A stretch of 47,171 bases of DNA, from the NCBI GenBank assembly GCA_017502915.1, contig JAFVUB010000002.1:1-47171 (forward strand). Reading direction: 5' to 3'. The position numbers and the translations under genes were made by a program. This document shows positions 1 through 7,376 of this stretch, in pieces (position 1 is the stretch's first letter; every line of letters begins with the position of its first letter). Origin of the DNA: Clostridia bacterium (GTDB lineage: Bacteria > Bacillota > Clostridia > Oscillospirales > CAG-272). The notes below the pieces were generated by a model. The model ran no database searches. It had not been told where the DNA came from and worked only from the letters and a program-made list of their open reading frames with translations.

Positions 1-10
1 GAATCCTATG

Positions 11-1165
11 CTATTGCCACCATCGAGGATCAAAGCAAACGTCAGGTGGAACATTTGTCCAGCCAACCGAGAAGGCAGTACAATCTCCGATCAGATTGTC
101 CTCGATGTCATCATATTGCCATAGCATAATATCGTTTGGATACTTCTGATTAGCCAAGGATTCTCGACTAACCGACGTATAATAATCCTCCGCGCCAAAG
201 AGGTGCAAGATTTCATGAGCAACCGTTGACGCTCTCGACCCGTTTTTGCGCTCGTTGGGAGAACTGCCCAAATAATCAGCGAAGATAACACAATGCTCTG
301 AATAAGCTAAGTATCCCGTTGAAATAGAATTTCGTGTATAGGATTTTCCGGATTTGTTCAGAAAATTCAAAAAGATAATATCATCTTTTGGATATTTTGC
401 TTTATAATACGAATATAGCTCCCAGTTGGAATCGCATCCAATATCCTGAGCTGCCTTGTCTAAAACGTCCTTTGTAGAACCGCCGTTATATAGATTGCGG
501 TTAACCGTACCCTCGTATTTTATTTTGTAACCGCTCAGGGCAGTTGAATAGCTTTCTATTGTAAAATCCAAATCAACGCCCCATTTTCTCGCATTTTTTT
601 CAAGATAATCCAAACCTACAAGAATATGCTCTTGTGTAAAGGTTGTAACTTCTTCTTTTGTCCAATGACTTTCATTATCATCAATAAAAATCAATACAAC
701 AACGGGATTGCCTTTAAGATTACGGCAGTTCGCCAAATTATAACTTGGTCTTGATTGATCCTGATATACGTCTGTAATCCCCGGCAAAAGATCTACAGTT
801 ATGAGCGGAATTGTTTTTTCATTAAACCTTTCATTACAAACCGAACAGACCTGATGCTTTTTTCCACTTTCTCTGAGCGTTGCTTCCTTGTCAACGATCC
901 AGTCATTACTTGTGTGAGCAACCGTTTGTAGTGCCTTTGTATCTTTTTCACCACAAGCACATACGCGCTCCGATCGTCCCTCAGAAACACAAGTCGCTTT
1001 ATTCGCGACCGTCCACTCTCCCCATTCGTGCGTATGTTGGGTAGAGCTTTCCGGCACAGCTTCCGTTTCAACGCTTCCGCCGTCGTTGTTACAGGATATA
1101 AGTACAGTTGAAAGTATTATTAAAATCAAGCATGTGATTGCTTTTATCGTAAATCTTTTCTTCAC
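11..1165 (-). CDS. Lipoprotein with snapalysin-like zinc peptidase motif
   Basis: Predicted 384-residue exported lipoprotein. The N-terminus is a typical lipoprotein signal (KKR, hydrophobic stretch, lipobox LISC with Cys25). Residues about 45-120 carry two Cys-rich segments (CVSEGRSERVCACG and GKKHQVCSVC) like the small repeats of clostridial surface proteins. Near residue 320 the motif HEILHLFGAED fits HExxHxxGxxD, the zinc site of snapalysin-like metallopeptidases, in which Asp is the third ligand. The start is GTG, preceded by AGGCGG; a consensus promoter lies just upstream. Likely role is extracellular or cell-surface proteolysis; substrate unknown. The family assignment rests on the motif only. 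It is transcribed alone, with repeat copy A immediately upstream of its promoter. Confidence 0.8.
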   Translation of the reverse strand: MKKRFTIKAITCLILIILSTVLISCNNDGGSVETEAVPESSTQHTHEWGEWTVANKATCVSEGRSERVCACGEKDTKALQTVAHTSNDWIVDKEATLRESGKKHQVCSVCNERFNEKTIPLITVDLLPGITDVYQDQSRPSYNLANCRNLKGNPVVVLIFIDDNESHWTKEEVTTFTQEHILVGLDYLEKNARKWGVDLDFTIESYSTALSGYKIKYEGTVNRNLYNGGSTKDVLDKAAQDIGCDSNWELYSYYKAKYPKDDIIFLNFLNKSGKSYTRNSISTGYLAYSEHCVIFADYLGSSPNERKNGSRASTVAHEILHLFGAEDYYTSVSRESLANQKYPNDIMLWQYDDIEDNLIGDCTAFSVGWTNVPPDVCFDPRWWQ

Positions 1166-1188
1166 ACAAACACCGCCTTTCCGTGTTT

Positions 1189-1217
1189 ATTATAGCATAA
1201 AATCGCTTATTTGTCAA
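1189..1217 (-). promoter_or_regulatory. Sigma-A promoter of the lipoprotein gene
   Basis: On the minus strand TTGACA (1212-1217), a 17-base spacer and TATAAT (1189-1194) form a perfect consensus, about 24 bases before the GTG start. Confidence 0.85.
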
Positions 1218-1405
1218 TGAAGCATAGCCTGCGGCGATATGATGCATTTGCTTCGCAAATATGATGCTGCTCCACTTCGTTTCGCAATGATGCGATGTTT
1301 GCCATAAAATGTGGCGAAGCCACGCATCATTAGGCGAAGCCAACATCATTTGCCGAAGGCAAACATCGTTCAAAAAAGCCTATCACTTACGTGATAGGCT
1401 TTTTT
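1218..1405. repeat. Structured repeat element, copy A
   Basis: The left half carries the word ATGATG(C) between small hairpins; the right half carries its complement (GCATCATT, CATCATT) between hairpins closed by GAA or CGAA loops (GTGGCGAAGCCAC, GGCGAAGCC, TGCCGAAGGCA). CGATGTTTGCC (1293-1303) pairs with GGCAAACATCG (1358-1368), so the whole can fold as a branched RNA or cruciform. It ends in the same terminator as copy B at 1973-2180. No protein is supported here. Confidence 0.75.
1372..1405 (-). terminator. Terminator of the 134-residue membrane protein gene
   Basis: A 15-bp perfect stem (GCCTATCAC core, loop TTAC) with flanking A and T runs; it can work on both strands. The same hairpin and its flank recur at 2147-2180. 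Confidence 0.9.
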
Positions 1406-1435
1406 GTGTGTTTGGCGACCGAAATAGATGACATA

Positions 1436-1840
1436 TTATTTTTGCCGTAGCCTTTTAGAAATTCTAATTGGATTAAAGGAAGCGATAAAGGTTACTACCG
1501 TCATAATAGCAATTATCGGCAACCATACCTTATAATATTCCATATTCAAAGCATGGTGAATCGAAAGCTGAGGTGTTCCGTCACACCCTTCGTCAAAAAA
1601 CAAGGCGATAAATAGAGCAAAAAAGCACGCAAGCGGAACGATACCTGTCATCAAATAATCAAATTTTTTGTTTGTTAATGATAGGTTTCCCAGAAATGCG
1701 GTAGTTACGAATAAAAGCACAAACAAAAAAACGGCTAAAATGTTTGAATTTATGATATCTATTTCGTCCAATAAAGTAAAAATTCCAAAAATAATGGGAA
1801 ACAAAATAAATGGACTTGCATAGTATATTATTTTTTTCAT
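1436..1840 (-). CDS. Small integral membrane protein, four helices
   Basis: Protein of 134 residues, family not recognised. Four hydrophobic segments are visible at about residues 5-22, 33-53, 63-83 and 105-125, with an acidic loop (FFDEGCDGTPQ) before the last and a basic C-terminus (RISKRLRQK). The start ATG has the RBS AAAGGCGG, the same unusual form as the lipoprotein gene at 1165. It is a single-gene unit lying between the two repeat copies, with its own promoter and terminator. Confidence 0.75.
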   Translation of the reverse strand: MKKIIYYASPFILFPIIFGIFTLLDEIDIINSNILAVFLFVLLFVTTAFLGNLSLTNKKFDYLMTGIVPLACFFALFIALFFDEGCDGTPQLSIHHALNMEYYKVWLPIIAIMTVVTFIASFNPIRISKRLRQK

Positions 1841-1943
1841 ATATACCGCCTTTCGTTATCATTTTCGTCTGCTATCAAGCCAACTGTAATAATTCTCTAA
1901 CAGCTTTTTGCAAGAAAAGTTTTGAAAATTATTTGTTGAGACT

Positions 1944-1972
1944 ATTATAACATAAAAATCTTTGTTTGTAAA
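1944..1972 (-). promoter_or_regulatory. Promoter of the membrane protein gene
   Basis: Minus strand TTTACA (1967-1972), 17 bases, TATAAT (1944-1949). It gives a leader of about 100 bases before the ATG at 1840. Confidence 0.8.
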
Positions 1973-2180
1973 TAGTGAAGTATCGGCTTCACCGAAGTGA
2001 TGTAGTGCCATCGCACAGTGATGTATTGCTCCTTCGTAGCAAAGTGATGTGATGTTTGCCCACTGCGCCGAAGGCGTAACATCACTCACGCAGTGAACAT
2101 CACTGACGAAGTCAACATCACTTGCCCGCAAGGGCAAACATCGTTCAAAAAAGCCTATCACTTACGTGATAGGCTTTTTT
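1973..2180. repeat. Structured repeat element, copy B
   Basis: Three AGTGATGT words in the left half and three AACATCACT words in the right half alternate with mini-hairpins (GTGCcatcGCAC, GCGCCgaaGGCG, TGACgaaGTCA, TTGCCCgcaaGGGCAA). Copy A uses ATGATG/CATCAT instead: the words differ between copies but stay complementary within each copy. The end, from CAAACATCGTTC through the terminator, is identical to copy A. It fills most of the gap between the membrane protein promoter and tRNA-Gln. Confidence 0.75.
2147..2180 (-). terminator. Terminator of tRNA-Gln
   Basis: Perfect 15-bp stem identical to that at 1372-1405, starting two bases after the tRNA CCA end on the minus strand. Confidence 0.9.
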
Positions 2181-2181
2181 G

Positions 2182-2257
2182 TGGCTGGGGCACAGGGATT
2201 CGAACCCCGGTAATGACGGAGTCAGAGTCCGTTGCCTTACCGCTTGGCGATGCCCCA
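2182..2257 (-). tRNA. tRNA-Gln (anticodon CTG)
   Basis: Complete cloverleaf on the minus strand. The acceptor stem TGGGGCA pairs with TGCCCCA, the anticodon stem ACGGA/TCCGT encloses the loop CTCTGAC (anticodon CTG, reads CAG), the T-loop is TTCGAAT, and CCA is encoded. Confidence 0.97.
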
Positions 2258-2275
2258 ATATTTTCAACGCTCTGT

Positions 2276-2304
2276 ATTATAACAGAAAATACGGCGTTTG
2301 TCAA
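2276..2304 (-). promoter_or_regulatory. Promoter of tRNA-Gln
   Basis: Minus strand TTGACA (2299-2304), 17 bases, TATAAT (2276-2281); about 19 bases before the tRNA. Confidence 0.85.
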
Positions 2305-2364
2305 TAGGTATTTGCAAAAAAAGGTGGTTTTATTCCACTTTTTTATTTATTTGTGCTTTCTATA

Positions 2365-2393
2365 TTTACAAATCTAACTTTTTATGATACAAT
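2365..2393 (+). promoter_or_regulatory. Promoter of tRNA-Arg
   Basis: TTTACA (2365-2370), 17 bases, TACAAT (2388-2393), 19 bases before the tRNA 5' end. Confidence 0.8.
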
Positions 2394-2412
2394 ACTCGTG
2401 TTTCATTAACAT

Positions 2413-2489
2413 CCGCCTTTAGCTCAGCTGGATAGAGTATCAGATTCCGATTCTGAGGGTCACAGGTTCGAATCCTGCAGGGCGGGCCA
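2413..2489 (+). tRNA. tRNA-Arg (anticodon CCG)
   Basis: Acceptor CCGCCTT pairs with AGGGCGG, the anticodon stem TCAGA/TCTGA encloses TTCCGAT (anticodon CCG, reads CGG), the T-loop is TTCGAAT, and CCA is encoded. One outer T-stem pair looks like an A-C mismatch. Confidence 0.96.
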
Positions 2490-2490
2490 A

Positions 2491-2527
2491 GCCTGCACGA
2501 ACGCCGTTCGTGCAGGCTTTCTTTTTT
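2491..2527 (+). terminator. Terminator of tRNA-Arg
   Basis: An 11-bp stem GCCTGCACGAA / TTCGTGCAGGC with a five-base loop, followed by a T-rich run. Confidence 0.92.
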
Positions 2528-2598
2528 TGCCTGTCTTTTGCATAAGCTGTATTTTTCGGGCAAATACTTTTTATACCAAAAGAAAGGAGATCAAGCCC

Positions 2599-3054
2599 GT
2601 GGTACTCACACAAAAAGAAACCGAACTCTTAAAAGAACTTAAATCGCAGGAGCAGCTTTGCATTGAAAAGTACACCAAGTATCAGTCCGACGCCTGCGAC
2701 CCCGCCCTCAAAAATCTCTTTGGCAGCATTCTCTCTGCCGAGCAGACCCACTTGCAGACCATAAACGATATCTTGGCAGGCAAGACCGTTTCGACCGGCA
2801 GCGCTCCCTCCTGCGCCGCTCAGGCAACCACCCCCTCCCCCTCCTCCTGCGACGCCGAGTCCAAAAAGTCGGACGGGTATCTTTGCCGCGACGCCCTCGC
2901 TATGGAAAAGCACGTATCAAGCGTTTACGACACCAGCGTTTTTGAGTTTTCAAGCCCTGCACTGCGCGACGCGTTGGCTCACATTCAAAAGGAAGAGCAG
3001 AATCACGGTCAGCAGCTCTACTCCTACCTCTCGACAAACGGTATGTACTCCTGA
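2599..3054 (+). CDS. CotF-type spore coat protein
   Basis: 151-residue protein resembling the Coat F family (ferritin-like helical hairpins). Two helical blocks are separated by a Ser/Pro/Ala/Cys-rich linker of about 35 residues: block 1 (about 3-55) has QEQLCIEKYTKY and AEQTHLQTI, block 2 (about 92-150) has the related MEKHVSSVY and IQKEEQNHGQQLY. The GTG start at 2599 is chosen because AAGGAGA lies eight bases upstream; an in-frame extension to 2527 would run back into the tRNA terminator. Family members are structural components of the spore coat, so the gene implies sporulation ancestry. It is monocistronic. Confidence 0.8.
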   Translation: MVLTQKETELLKELKSQEQLCIEKYTKYQSDACDPALKNLFGSILSAEQTHLQTINDILAGKTVSTGSAPSCAAQATTPSPSSCDAESKKSDGYLCRDALAMEKHVSSVYDTSVFEFSSPALRDALAHIQKEEQNHGQQLYSYLSTNGMYS

Positions 3055-3055
3055 C

Positions 3056-3095
3056 AAAAGCCAACGGAAGACCCTTTGGTCTTCCGTTGGCTTTT
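3056..3095. terminator. Bidirectional terminator between cotF-like and fprA-like genes
   Basis: An 18-bp perfect stem (AAAAGCCAACGGAAGACC and its complement, loop CTTT) between two convergent genes, with A and T runs serving both strands. Confidence 0.93.
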
Positions 3096-3099
3096 ATTA

Positions 3100-4893
3100 T
3101 TATTCTATCGGCTCAAAATCCGACGCTCCGTGCTTACACAGCGGGCAGACAAAGTCGTCCGGAAGGGTATCTCCCTCGTGAACGTAGCCGCAGATAGTGC
3201 AAACGTAGCCCTTCTTGCCCTCGGTTTGGGGCTTCGGCTTGACCTTACTGTGATAATAGCTATACGTCATCGTGGGCTTATCCGAGATAACTCTCGACTC
3301 GCTTATCTTACAGATGAACATTCCGTGAGAATCGAGATCAACGTACTGCTCCACCTCAAGCGACATAAAGGAGTTTATGTTTCTCGAAAGGAAGACCAGC
3401 CCGTTATCCGAACGGAGAAGCTCGCCGTCGTACGAGGCAAACTTATCGGTATTTCTGCCGCTCTGGAAGCCGAATCTCTCAAAGACCGAGAAAGGCGTTC
3501 CCTCCGTGAGGCAGTTTATATTCATCTTTCCGGTCTGCTTTATGACGTGGTGCGAGTAGTTCTCCTTATTGATGGTAACGGCGATGCGGTTGGGTATGTT
3601 GGTGACCTGTGTCACAGTATTGACGATCAGACCGTTGTCCTTCTTACCGTCGTTTGACGTTACGACGTAAAGACCGTATCCAATATTAAAGAGCGCCGTC
3701 AAGTCGTTTTTATTAACATCGTTTCCGCGAAGGGCGATATACTCACGGCAAAGCTCGTCTGACAGAGCCTCAAGCTGACCTGAGCTTTCCTCGTTCAGAG
3801 CCGACACTATTCTGACCATCGTATCGGTAAAGGTCAGATTCTTCGACTTTTCGAACATTCCGCGCATGACCTTTGCTGCCATCGGCGCCCAGCTTCCGTT
3901 TTCGATGAGCGCGACGGTTCTGTTCGAGAAGTTTCGCTCTGTCAAATGATTTATGAACTCCCGCATGAACGGGAAGATCTCGGCGTTATACGTTGTCGTT
4001 GCGAGAACGAGCTTACTGTAACGGAAGGCGTCCTCAACCGCCTCTGCCATATCGCAACGGGCAAGGTCGTTAACTACTACCTTAGGGCAACCCTTTGCCT
4101 TGAGCTTTTCAGCGAGCATCGTGACTGCCTTTTTCGTGTTTCCGTAGACCGAGGTATAGGCGATAACTATTCCCTCCTCCTCGGGCTGATAGCTCGACCA
4201 GGTCTTATAAAGGTCTATATAGTATCCGAGATTCTCGCGAAGAACCGGTCCGTGAAGCGGGCAGATGGTCTCAATATCGAGAGCCGCCGCCTTTTTCAAG
4301 AGAGCTTGTACCTGCGCGCCGTACTTGCCAACTATTCCAAAATAGTAGCGTCGTGCCTCGCACGCCCAGTCCTCATCGACGTCAAGCGCACCGAACTTTC
4401 CAAATCCGTCTGCCGAGAAAAGAACCTTCTCGGTGCTCTCGTAGGTCACGATGACCTCGGGCCAATGCACCATCGGGGCTGTCACAAAATGCAGCTCGTG
4501 CTCACCGAGCGGGAGAACGTCTCCCTCTCCAACGACTATCCTGCGGTCAGAAAAGTCGGTTCCGAAGAAGTTCTTCATCATCTTGAACGCCTTATCCGAC
4601 GAAACTATCTTGGCATCGGGATAGGTTTTGACGAAGTTCATTACGTTTGCCGAATGATCGGGCTCCATATGCTGAACCACCAGATAATCGGGCTTTTGTC
4701 CGCCGAGGGCGTTATTCAGATTGTCGAGCCATTCGTGGGTAAACTTGGCGTCAACCGTATCCATAACGGCTATCTTCGCATCTATTATGACGTAAGAATT
4801 ATAAGCCATTCCATTCGGGACGGCGTACTGTCCCTCGAAAAGATCAATATTATGGTCGTTGACACCTACGTATTTAATTGCTTTGCTTATCAT
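3100..4893 (-). CDS. Flavodiiron protein fused to flavin reductase and rubredoxin (FprA-Hrb type)
   Basis: 597-residue four-domain protein. Order: metallo-beta-lactamase diiron domain (1-245, with HMEPDH at 75-80), flavodoxin (about 250-395), flavin-reductase-like FMN domain (about 400-540), and C-terminal rubredoxin (CTICG and CPLC, last 45 residues). Flavodiiron proteins reduce O2 to water or NO to N2O; in Moorella the partner Hrb (flavin reductase plus rubredoxin) delivers NAD(P)H electrons, and here both parts are one chain. It should act as a cytosolic self-sufficient O2 or NO scavenger. An ATG at 4911 is also in frame, but AAGGAG sits six bases before the ATG at 4893. Confidence 0.93.
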   Translation of the reverse strand: MISKAIKYVGVNDHNIDLFEGQYAVPNGMAYNSYVIIDAKIAVMDTVDAKFTHEWLDNLNNALGGQKPDYLVVQHMEPDHSANVMNFVKTYPDAKIVSSDKAFKMMKNFFGTDFSDRRIVVGEGDVLPLGEHELHFVTAPMVHWPEVIVTYESTEKVLFSADGFGKFGALDVDEDWACEARRYYFGIVGKYGAQVQALLKKAAALDIETICPLHGPVLRENLGYYIDLYKTWSSYQPEEEGIVIAYTSVYGNTKKAVTMLAEKLKAKGCPKVVVNDLARCDMAEAVEDAFRYSKLVLATTTYNAEIFPFMREFINHLTERNFSNRTVALIENGSWAPMAAKVMRGMFEKSKNLTFTDTMVRIVSALNEESSGQLEALSDELCREYIALRGNDVNKNDLTALFNIGYGLYVVTSNDGKKDNGLIVNTVTQVTNIPNRIAVTINKENYSHHVIKQTGKMNINCLTEGTPFSVFERFGFQSGRNTDKFASYDGELLRSDNGLVFLSRNINSFMSLEVEQYVDLDSHGMFICKISESRVISDKPTMTYSYYHSKVKPKPQTEGKKGYVCTICGYVHEGDTLPDDFVCPLCKHGASDFEPIE

Positions 4894-4924
4894 ACGTGTC
4901 TCCTTTTTCATAGTTTCTTTTTAT

Positions 4925-4953
4925 ATTATAAATCAGATCGAATTAAATTTCAA
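4925..4953 (-). promoter_or_regulatory. Promoter of the flavodiiron gene
   Basis: Minus strand TTGAAA (4948-4953), 17 bases, TATAAT (4925-4930). Confidence 0.82.
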
Positions 4954-4956
4954 TAG

Positions 4957-5565
4957 TTATTTTGATTTTACCAAATCGTTTAAGTCTATCAGCAACGCTC
5001 TGACGGGCGCGCCGTCGATGCCTCCGAAATTTATTGGCGCGGCGCAGAGAAGATAGCTCCCGACCTCGATCTGACCGAGCCTTATTCCCTCAAGCAGAAC
5101 GATCTGCTCGGCAAGCAATATTTTATGAACCTCCATCGGCGCGTCTATCTCACCAAACGACTGCGACTCAATGCCGATCAAGCATACTCCGGCATCAACA
5201 AAAGCGCGCGCCGCCGAGGCGGTCACCACGACGTCTCCCTTTATCAAAACTCTTCTTGACGCCTCGCGATCGTCGGTCGAGCCGACTATCCTCTTGGCGT
5301 CAGACGCCGTCATCCGTCCCTCAGCTTCTGCAACGACGCATCTTCCGACCGTTTTTTCAAGAGAGATCCCGTCAACCGTCTTGCCGTCCTTAAAAAAGTG
5401 GTAGGGCGCATCGATATGCGTTCCGTTGTGGGCGCACATATTAACGTCGCTGAGGTTGTAGAGAGCGCCCGACTCAATACGAGAAACGGCAACAACGCTT
5501 GGATCTGTGTCACCCGGATAAACTGCACCCGAAAAGACCTCCTGAGAAATATCGTATATTATCAT
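4957..5565 (-). CDS. Cyclase-family (kynurenine formamidase-like) metal hydrolase
   Basis: 202-residue member of the cyclase / arylformamidase-like family. It shows the metal-binding signature HNGTHIDAPYHF about a quarter of the way in and the downstream GIESQSF segment usual for the family. Members hydrolyse formamide or related amide/lactone bonds with Mn or Zn; the substrate cannot be read from sequence. RBS AGGGGAG precedes the ATG. The start overlaps the stop of the upstream alpha/beta hydrolase by four bases (ATGA), so the two are translationally coupled. No tryptophan-catabolism genes are nearby, so kynurenine is not implied. Confidence 0.85.
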   Translation of the reverse strand: MIIYDISQEVFSGAVYPGDTDPSVVAVSRIESGALYNLSDVNMCAHNGTHIDAPYHFFKDGKTVDGISLEKTVGRCVVAEAEGRMTASDAKRIVGSTDDREASRRVLIKGDVVVTASAARAFVDAGVCLIGIESQSFGEIDAPMEVHKILLAEQIVLLEGIRLGQIEVGSYLLCAAPINFGGIDGAPVRALLIDLNDLVKSK

Positions 5566-6518
5566 AAGTCACTCCCCTGACCCGCGACCCTCTTCAAAAA
5601 CTCCTTAACGGCGCCGCTATAGCTTTCGTAATCAACGAGATAGCTGAGTCCGTGTCCGGCATCCTTAACGGTCAACAAGCGTTTTTCAGCGCGGCAAGCG
5701 TTGTAGTTTCGTCGGCTCATTTCACAAGGAACGAAGCGGTCGTCCTCACCGTGAATAAAGAGCACGGGGATTCGCGAGTTGTTTGCCAGAGCTGACTCGG
5801 CAGACGCCGATTCAAGATCAAAGCCGCCGAATATACGCGCTCCGATGCGGATCATAAAGTAGGTCGGCCCCACGGGCAGCTTCATATCGCGGACCACCTT
5901 TCTTATTATCTCGCGCGGCGAGGAATATCCACAATCCGAGAAGATTCCGACGACGTTTTCGGGAAGATCAAGCTCGGACGCCATGAGAACGGTTGCCGCC
6001 CCCATAGACATTCCCGAAAGCACGATCTTCACGTCCTTGCCGAAGCGTTCAACGGCGTAGTTGACCCACTCAACGAGATCGTGCCGCTCCGAAATACCGA
6101 AGCTGAGGCAACGCCCGTCACTTCTTCCGTGCGAACGCTGATCGACCATTATGGCGTTGCAGCCGCACTCCATTACAAGCTGAACTCCTCCGCTGAAATC
6201 GAGTAGCGACGAGCTTCTGTAGCCGTGAAACATTATCTCGACCGGTGCGCCCGGCGTTTTCTCGTAGTAACGTCCAAAAAGAGTCAGTCCGTCCTTGGTT
6301 TTTATGCTTATCTCCTCGCAAGGGATCGCCATTACCTCGCCCACCAGTCTCTCAGAGATATCGGACACCTCATCGTACTGCTCCCCTCTCGGGATCAACG
6401 GACGAGCGGCGCGATATTTCTTGGGCACGGCAAAGGTCAGTCTGTAACACACGTATGCCGTAACAAAAAACAGCGTTAACAACACACCCACCGCGGCAGG
6501 AATAGTCCACCAATCCAT
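5562..6518 (-). CDS. Membrane-anchored alpha/beta hydrolase
   Basis: 318-residue serine hydrolase. A single hydrophobic segment (about 5-25) anchors it, and the catalytic domain follows. The nucleophile elbow is GMSMGA, the acid is in HGEDDRFVP, and the His is in DAGHG. An oxyanion-type HGYRSS occurs in the first third. Resembles the AB hydrolase / Bem46-YqkD group of cell-associated esterases of unknown substrate. RBS GAGGAGC. It is first in a two-gene operon with the cyclase-family gene. Confidence 0.85.
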   Translation of the reverse strand: MDWWTIPAAVGVLLTLFFVTAYVCYRLTFAVPKKYRAARPLIPRGEQYDEVSDISERLVGEVMAIPCEEISIKTKDGLTLFGRYYEKTPGAPVEIMFHGYRSSSLLDFSGGVQLVMECGCNAIMVDQRSHGRSDGRCLSFGISERHDLVEWVNYAVERFGKDVKIVLSGMSMGAATVLMASELDLPENVVGIFSDCGYSSPREIIRKVVRDMKLPVGPTYFMIRIGARIFGGFDLESASAESALANNSRIPVLFIHGEDDRFVPCEMSRRNYNACRAEKRLLTVKDAGHGLSYLVDYESYSGAVKEFLKRVAGQGSDL

Positions 6519-6547
6519 AGCAAGCTCCTCGAATCATTGTTGCTACT

Positions 6548-6576
6548 ATGATACCATATTTGCTCCCAAAAAACAA
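6548..6576 (-). promoter_or_regulatory. Promoter of the hydrolase pair
   Basis: Minus strand TTGTTT (6571-6576), 17 bases, TATCAT (6548-6553). Confidence 0.65.
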
Positions 6577-6594
6577 TATTTTAACTAAAATTCA

Positions 6595-6635
6595 AAGAAA
6601 AAATCCTTCCTCGGCTTCATACCGAGGAAGGATTT
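6595..6635 (-). terminator. Terminator of the PAP2 gene
   Basis: Stem AAATCCTTCCTCGG / CCGAGGAAGGATTT with a seven-base loop, followed on the minus strand by a T run. Confidence 0.9.
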
Positions 6636-6651
6636 GATATTATCGGTTACC

Positions 6652-7305
6652 TTACCGTATTTTCTCGCAAGCGCCGATATAGGCAAAAAGTATCGCCGCA
6701 CCGAGGAGAAGTCCTCCGAGGATATCGGTAAACCAATGAACTCCGCAGAGCAATCGTCCGATCACAGTGACGGTCATAAAAAGACTGCCAAGTGAAAATA
6801 TCGAATACTTGATCGCCGCTCGCTTGATCCTGCGAAGGATCTGATACATAGCAGAACCGATAAAGGTCACGGCGAGCAGGGTATGCGACGACGGAAACGA
6901 CGCCTCAAGCTCCTCACCGACAAGTATAACGGGGCGGTAATTTACTACTATTATCTCAAAGAAAACATAGCTCGCCGCCGCTACAACGTAAAGTGCGGCA
7001 AGCAGGTATATGTCCTTATCGACAGCCTTAAACGACCGACCTCTTATCAACTGCACGGCACCAAACAGAGCAAAAGCTACCGCAATCAGCAGGGCGAGCA
7101 TTCCGAGCAGCTCGGTCATCTCATAAAGAAACTGATTGTACGGTATTGCATCGTGCATTTTTGAGTTCAGACTCGAAAGCCCGATAGACGACCCCTCGGG
7201 GCCGATAGCATCAACGTCAACCGTCAAAACGACAACGGTCAAAAGCGCAAACAGTACTAAGCAAACGAGCGCCGCGCAAAAAAATACGCCTTGTTTTTTA
7301 TTCAT
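6652..7305 (-). CDS. PAP2-family membrane phosphatase
   Basis: 217-residue integral membrane protein with about six hydrophobic helices. The PAP2 motifs are SFPSSHT and the final motif RLLCGVHWFTDILGG (catalytic His and Asp); the first motif (NYRP) is present but short. Family members dephosphorylate phosphatidate, undecaprenyl diphosphate or similar lipid phosphates at the outer membrane face. The start at 7305 is chosen over the longer frame from 7371 because GAGGGGGAAGC directly precedes it and the first 22 residues of the longer frame are charged and unlike a PAP2 N-terminus. Confidence 0.88.
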   Translation of the reverse strand: MNKKQGVFFCAALVCLVLFALLTVVVLTVDVDAIGPEGSSIGLSSLNSKMHDAIPYNQFLYEMTELLGMLALLIAVAFALFGAVQLIRGRSFKAVDKDIYLLAALYVVAAASYVFFEIIVVNYRPVILVGEELEASFPSSHTLLAVTFIGSAMYQILRRIKRAAIKYSIFSLGSLFMTVTVIGRLLCGVHWFTDILGGLLLGAAILFAYIGACEKIR

Positions 7306-7345
7306 TTTGCTTCCCCCTCTTTTTTGAGATACTATATCGGACGAA

Positions 7346-7369
7346 GCGCGGGGGCGTATACCCCCGCGC
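7346..7369 (-). terminator. GC-rich hairpin ending the succinate operon
   Basis: A 9-bp perfect stem GCGCGGGGG / CCCCCGCGC with a six-base loop, eight bases after the pckG stop. No T run follows, so it may be an mRNA 3'-end stabiliser or a weak terminator. Confidence 0.55.
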
Positions 7370-7376
7370 AATAAAC

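Noticed and set aside
1218..1405. Retron or integron attC site
   Set aside because: No reverse transcriptase or integron integrase in the window, and the attC core motifs are not evident; kept only as a general cassette idea.
1218..2180. CRISPR array
   Set aside because: The repeats are short words alternating with self-complementary hairpins, not identical direct repeats with unique spacers, and no cas genes are near.
2093..2563. Small frames across the tRNA-Gln and tRNA-Arg genes (products containing GIRTPVM or CRIRTCDP)
   Set aside because: Classic spurious translations of tRNA T-arms.
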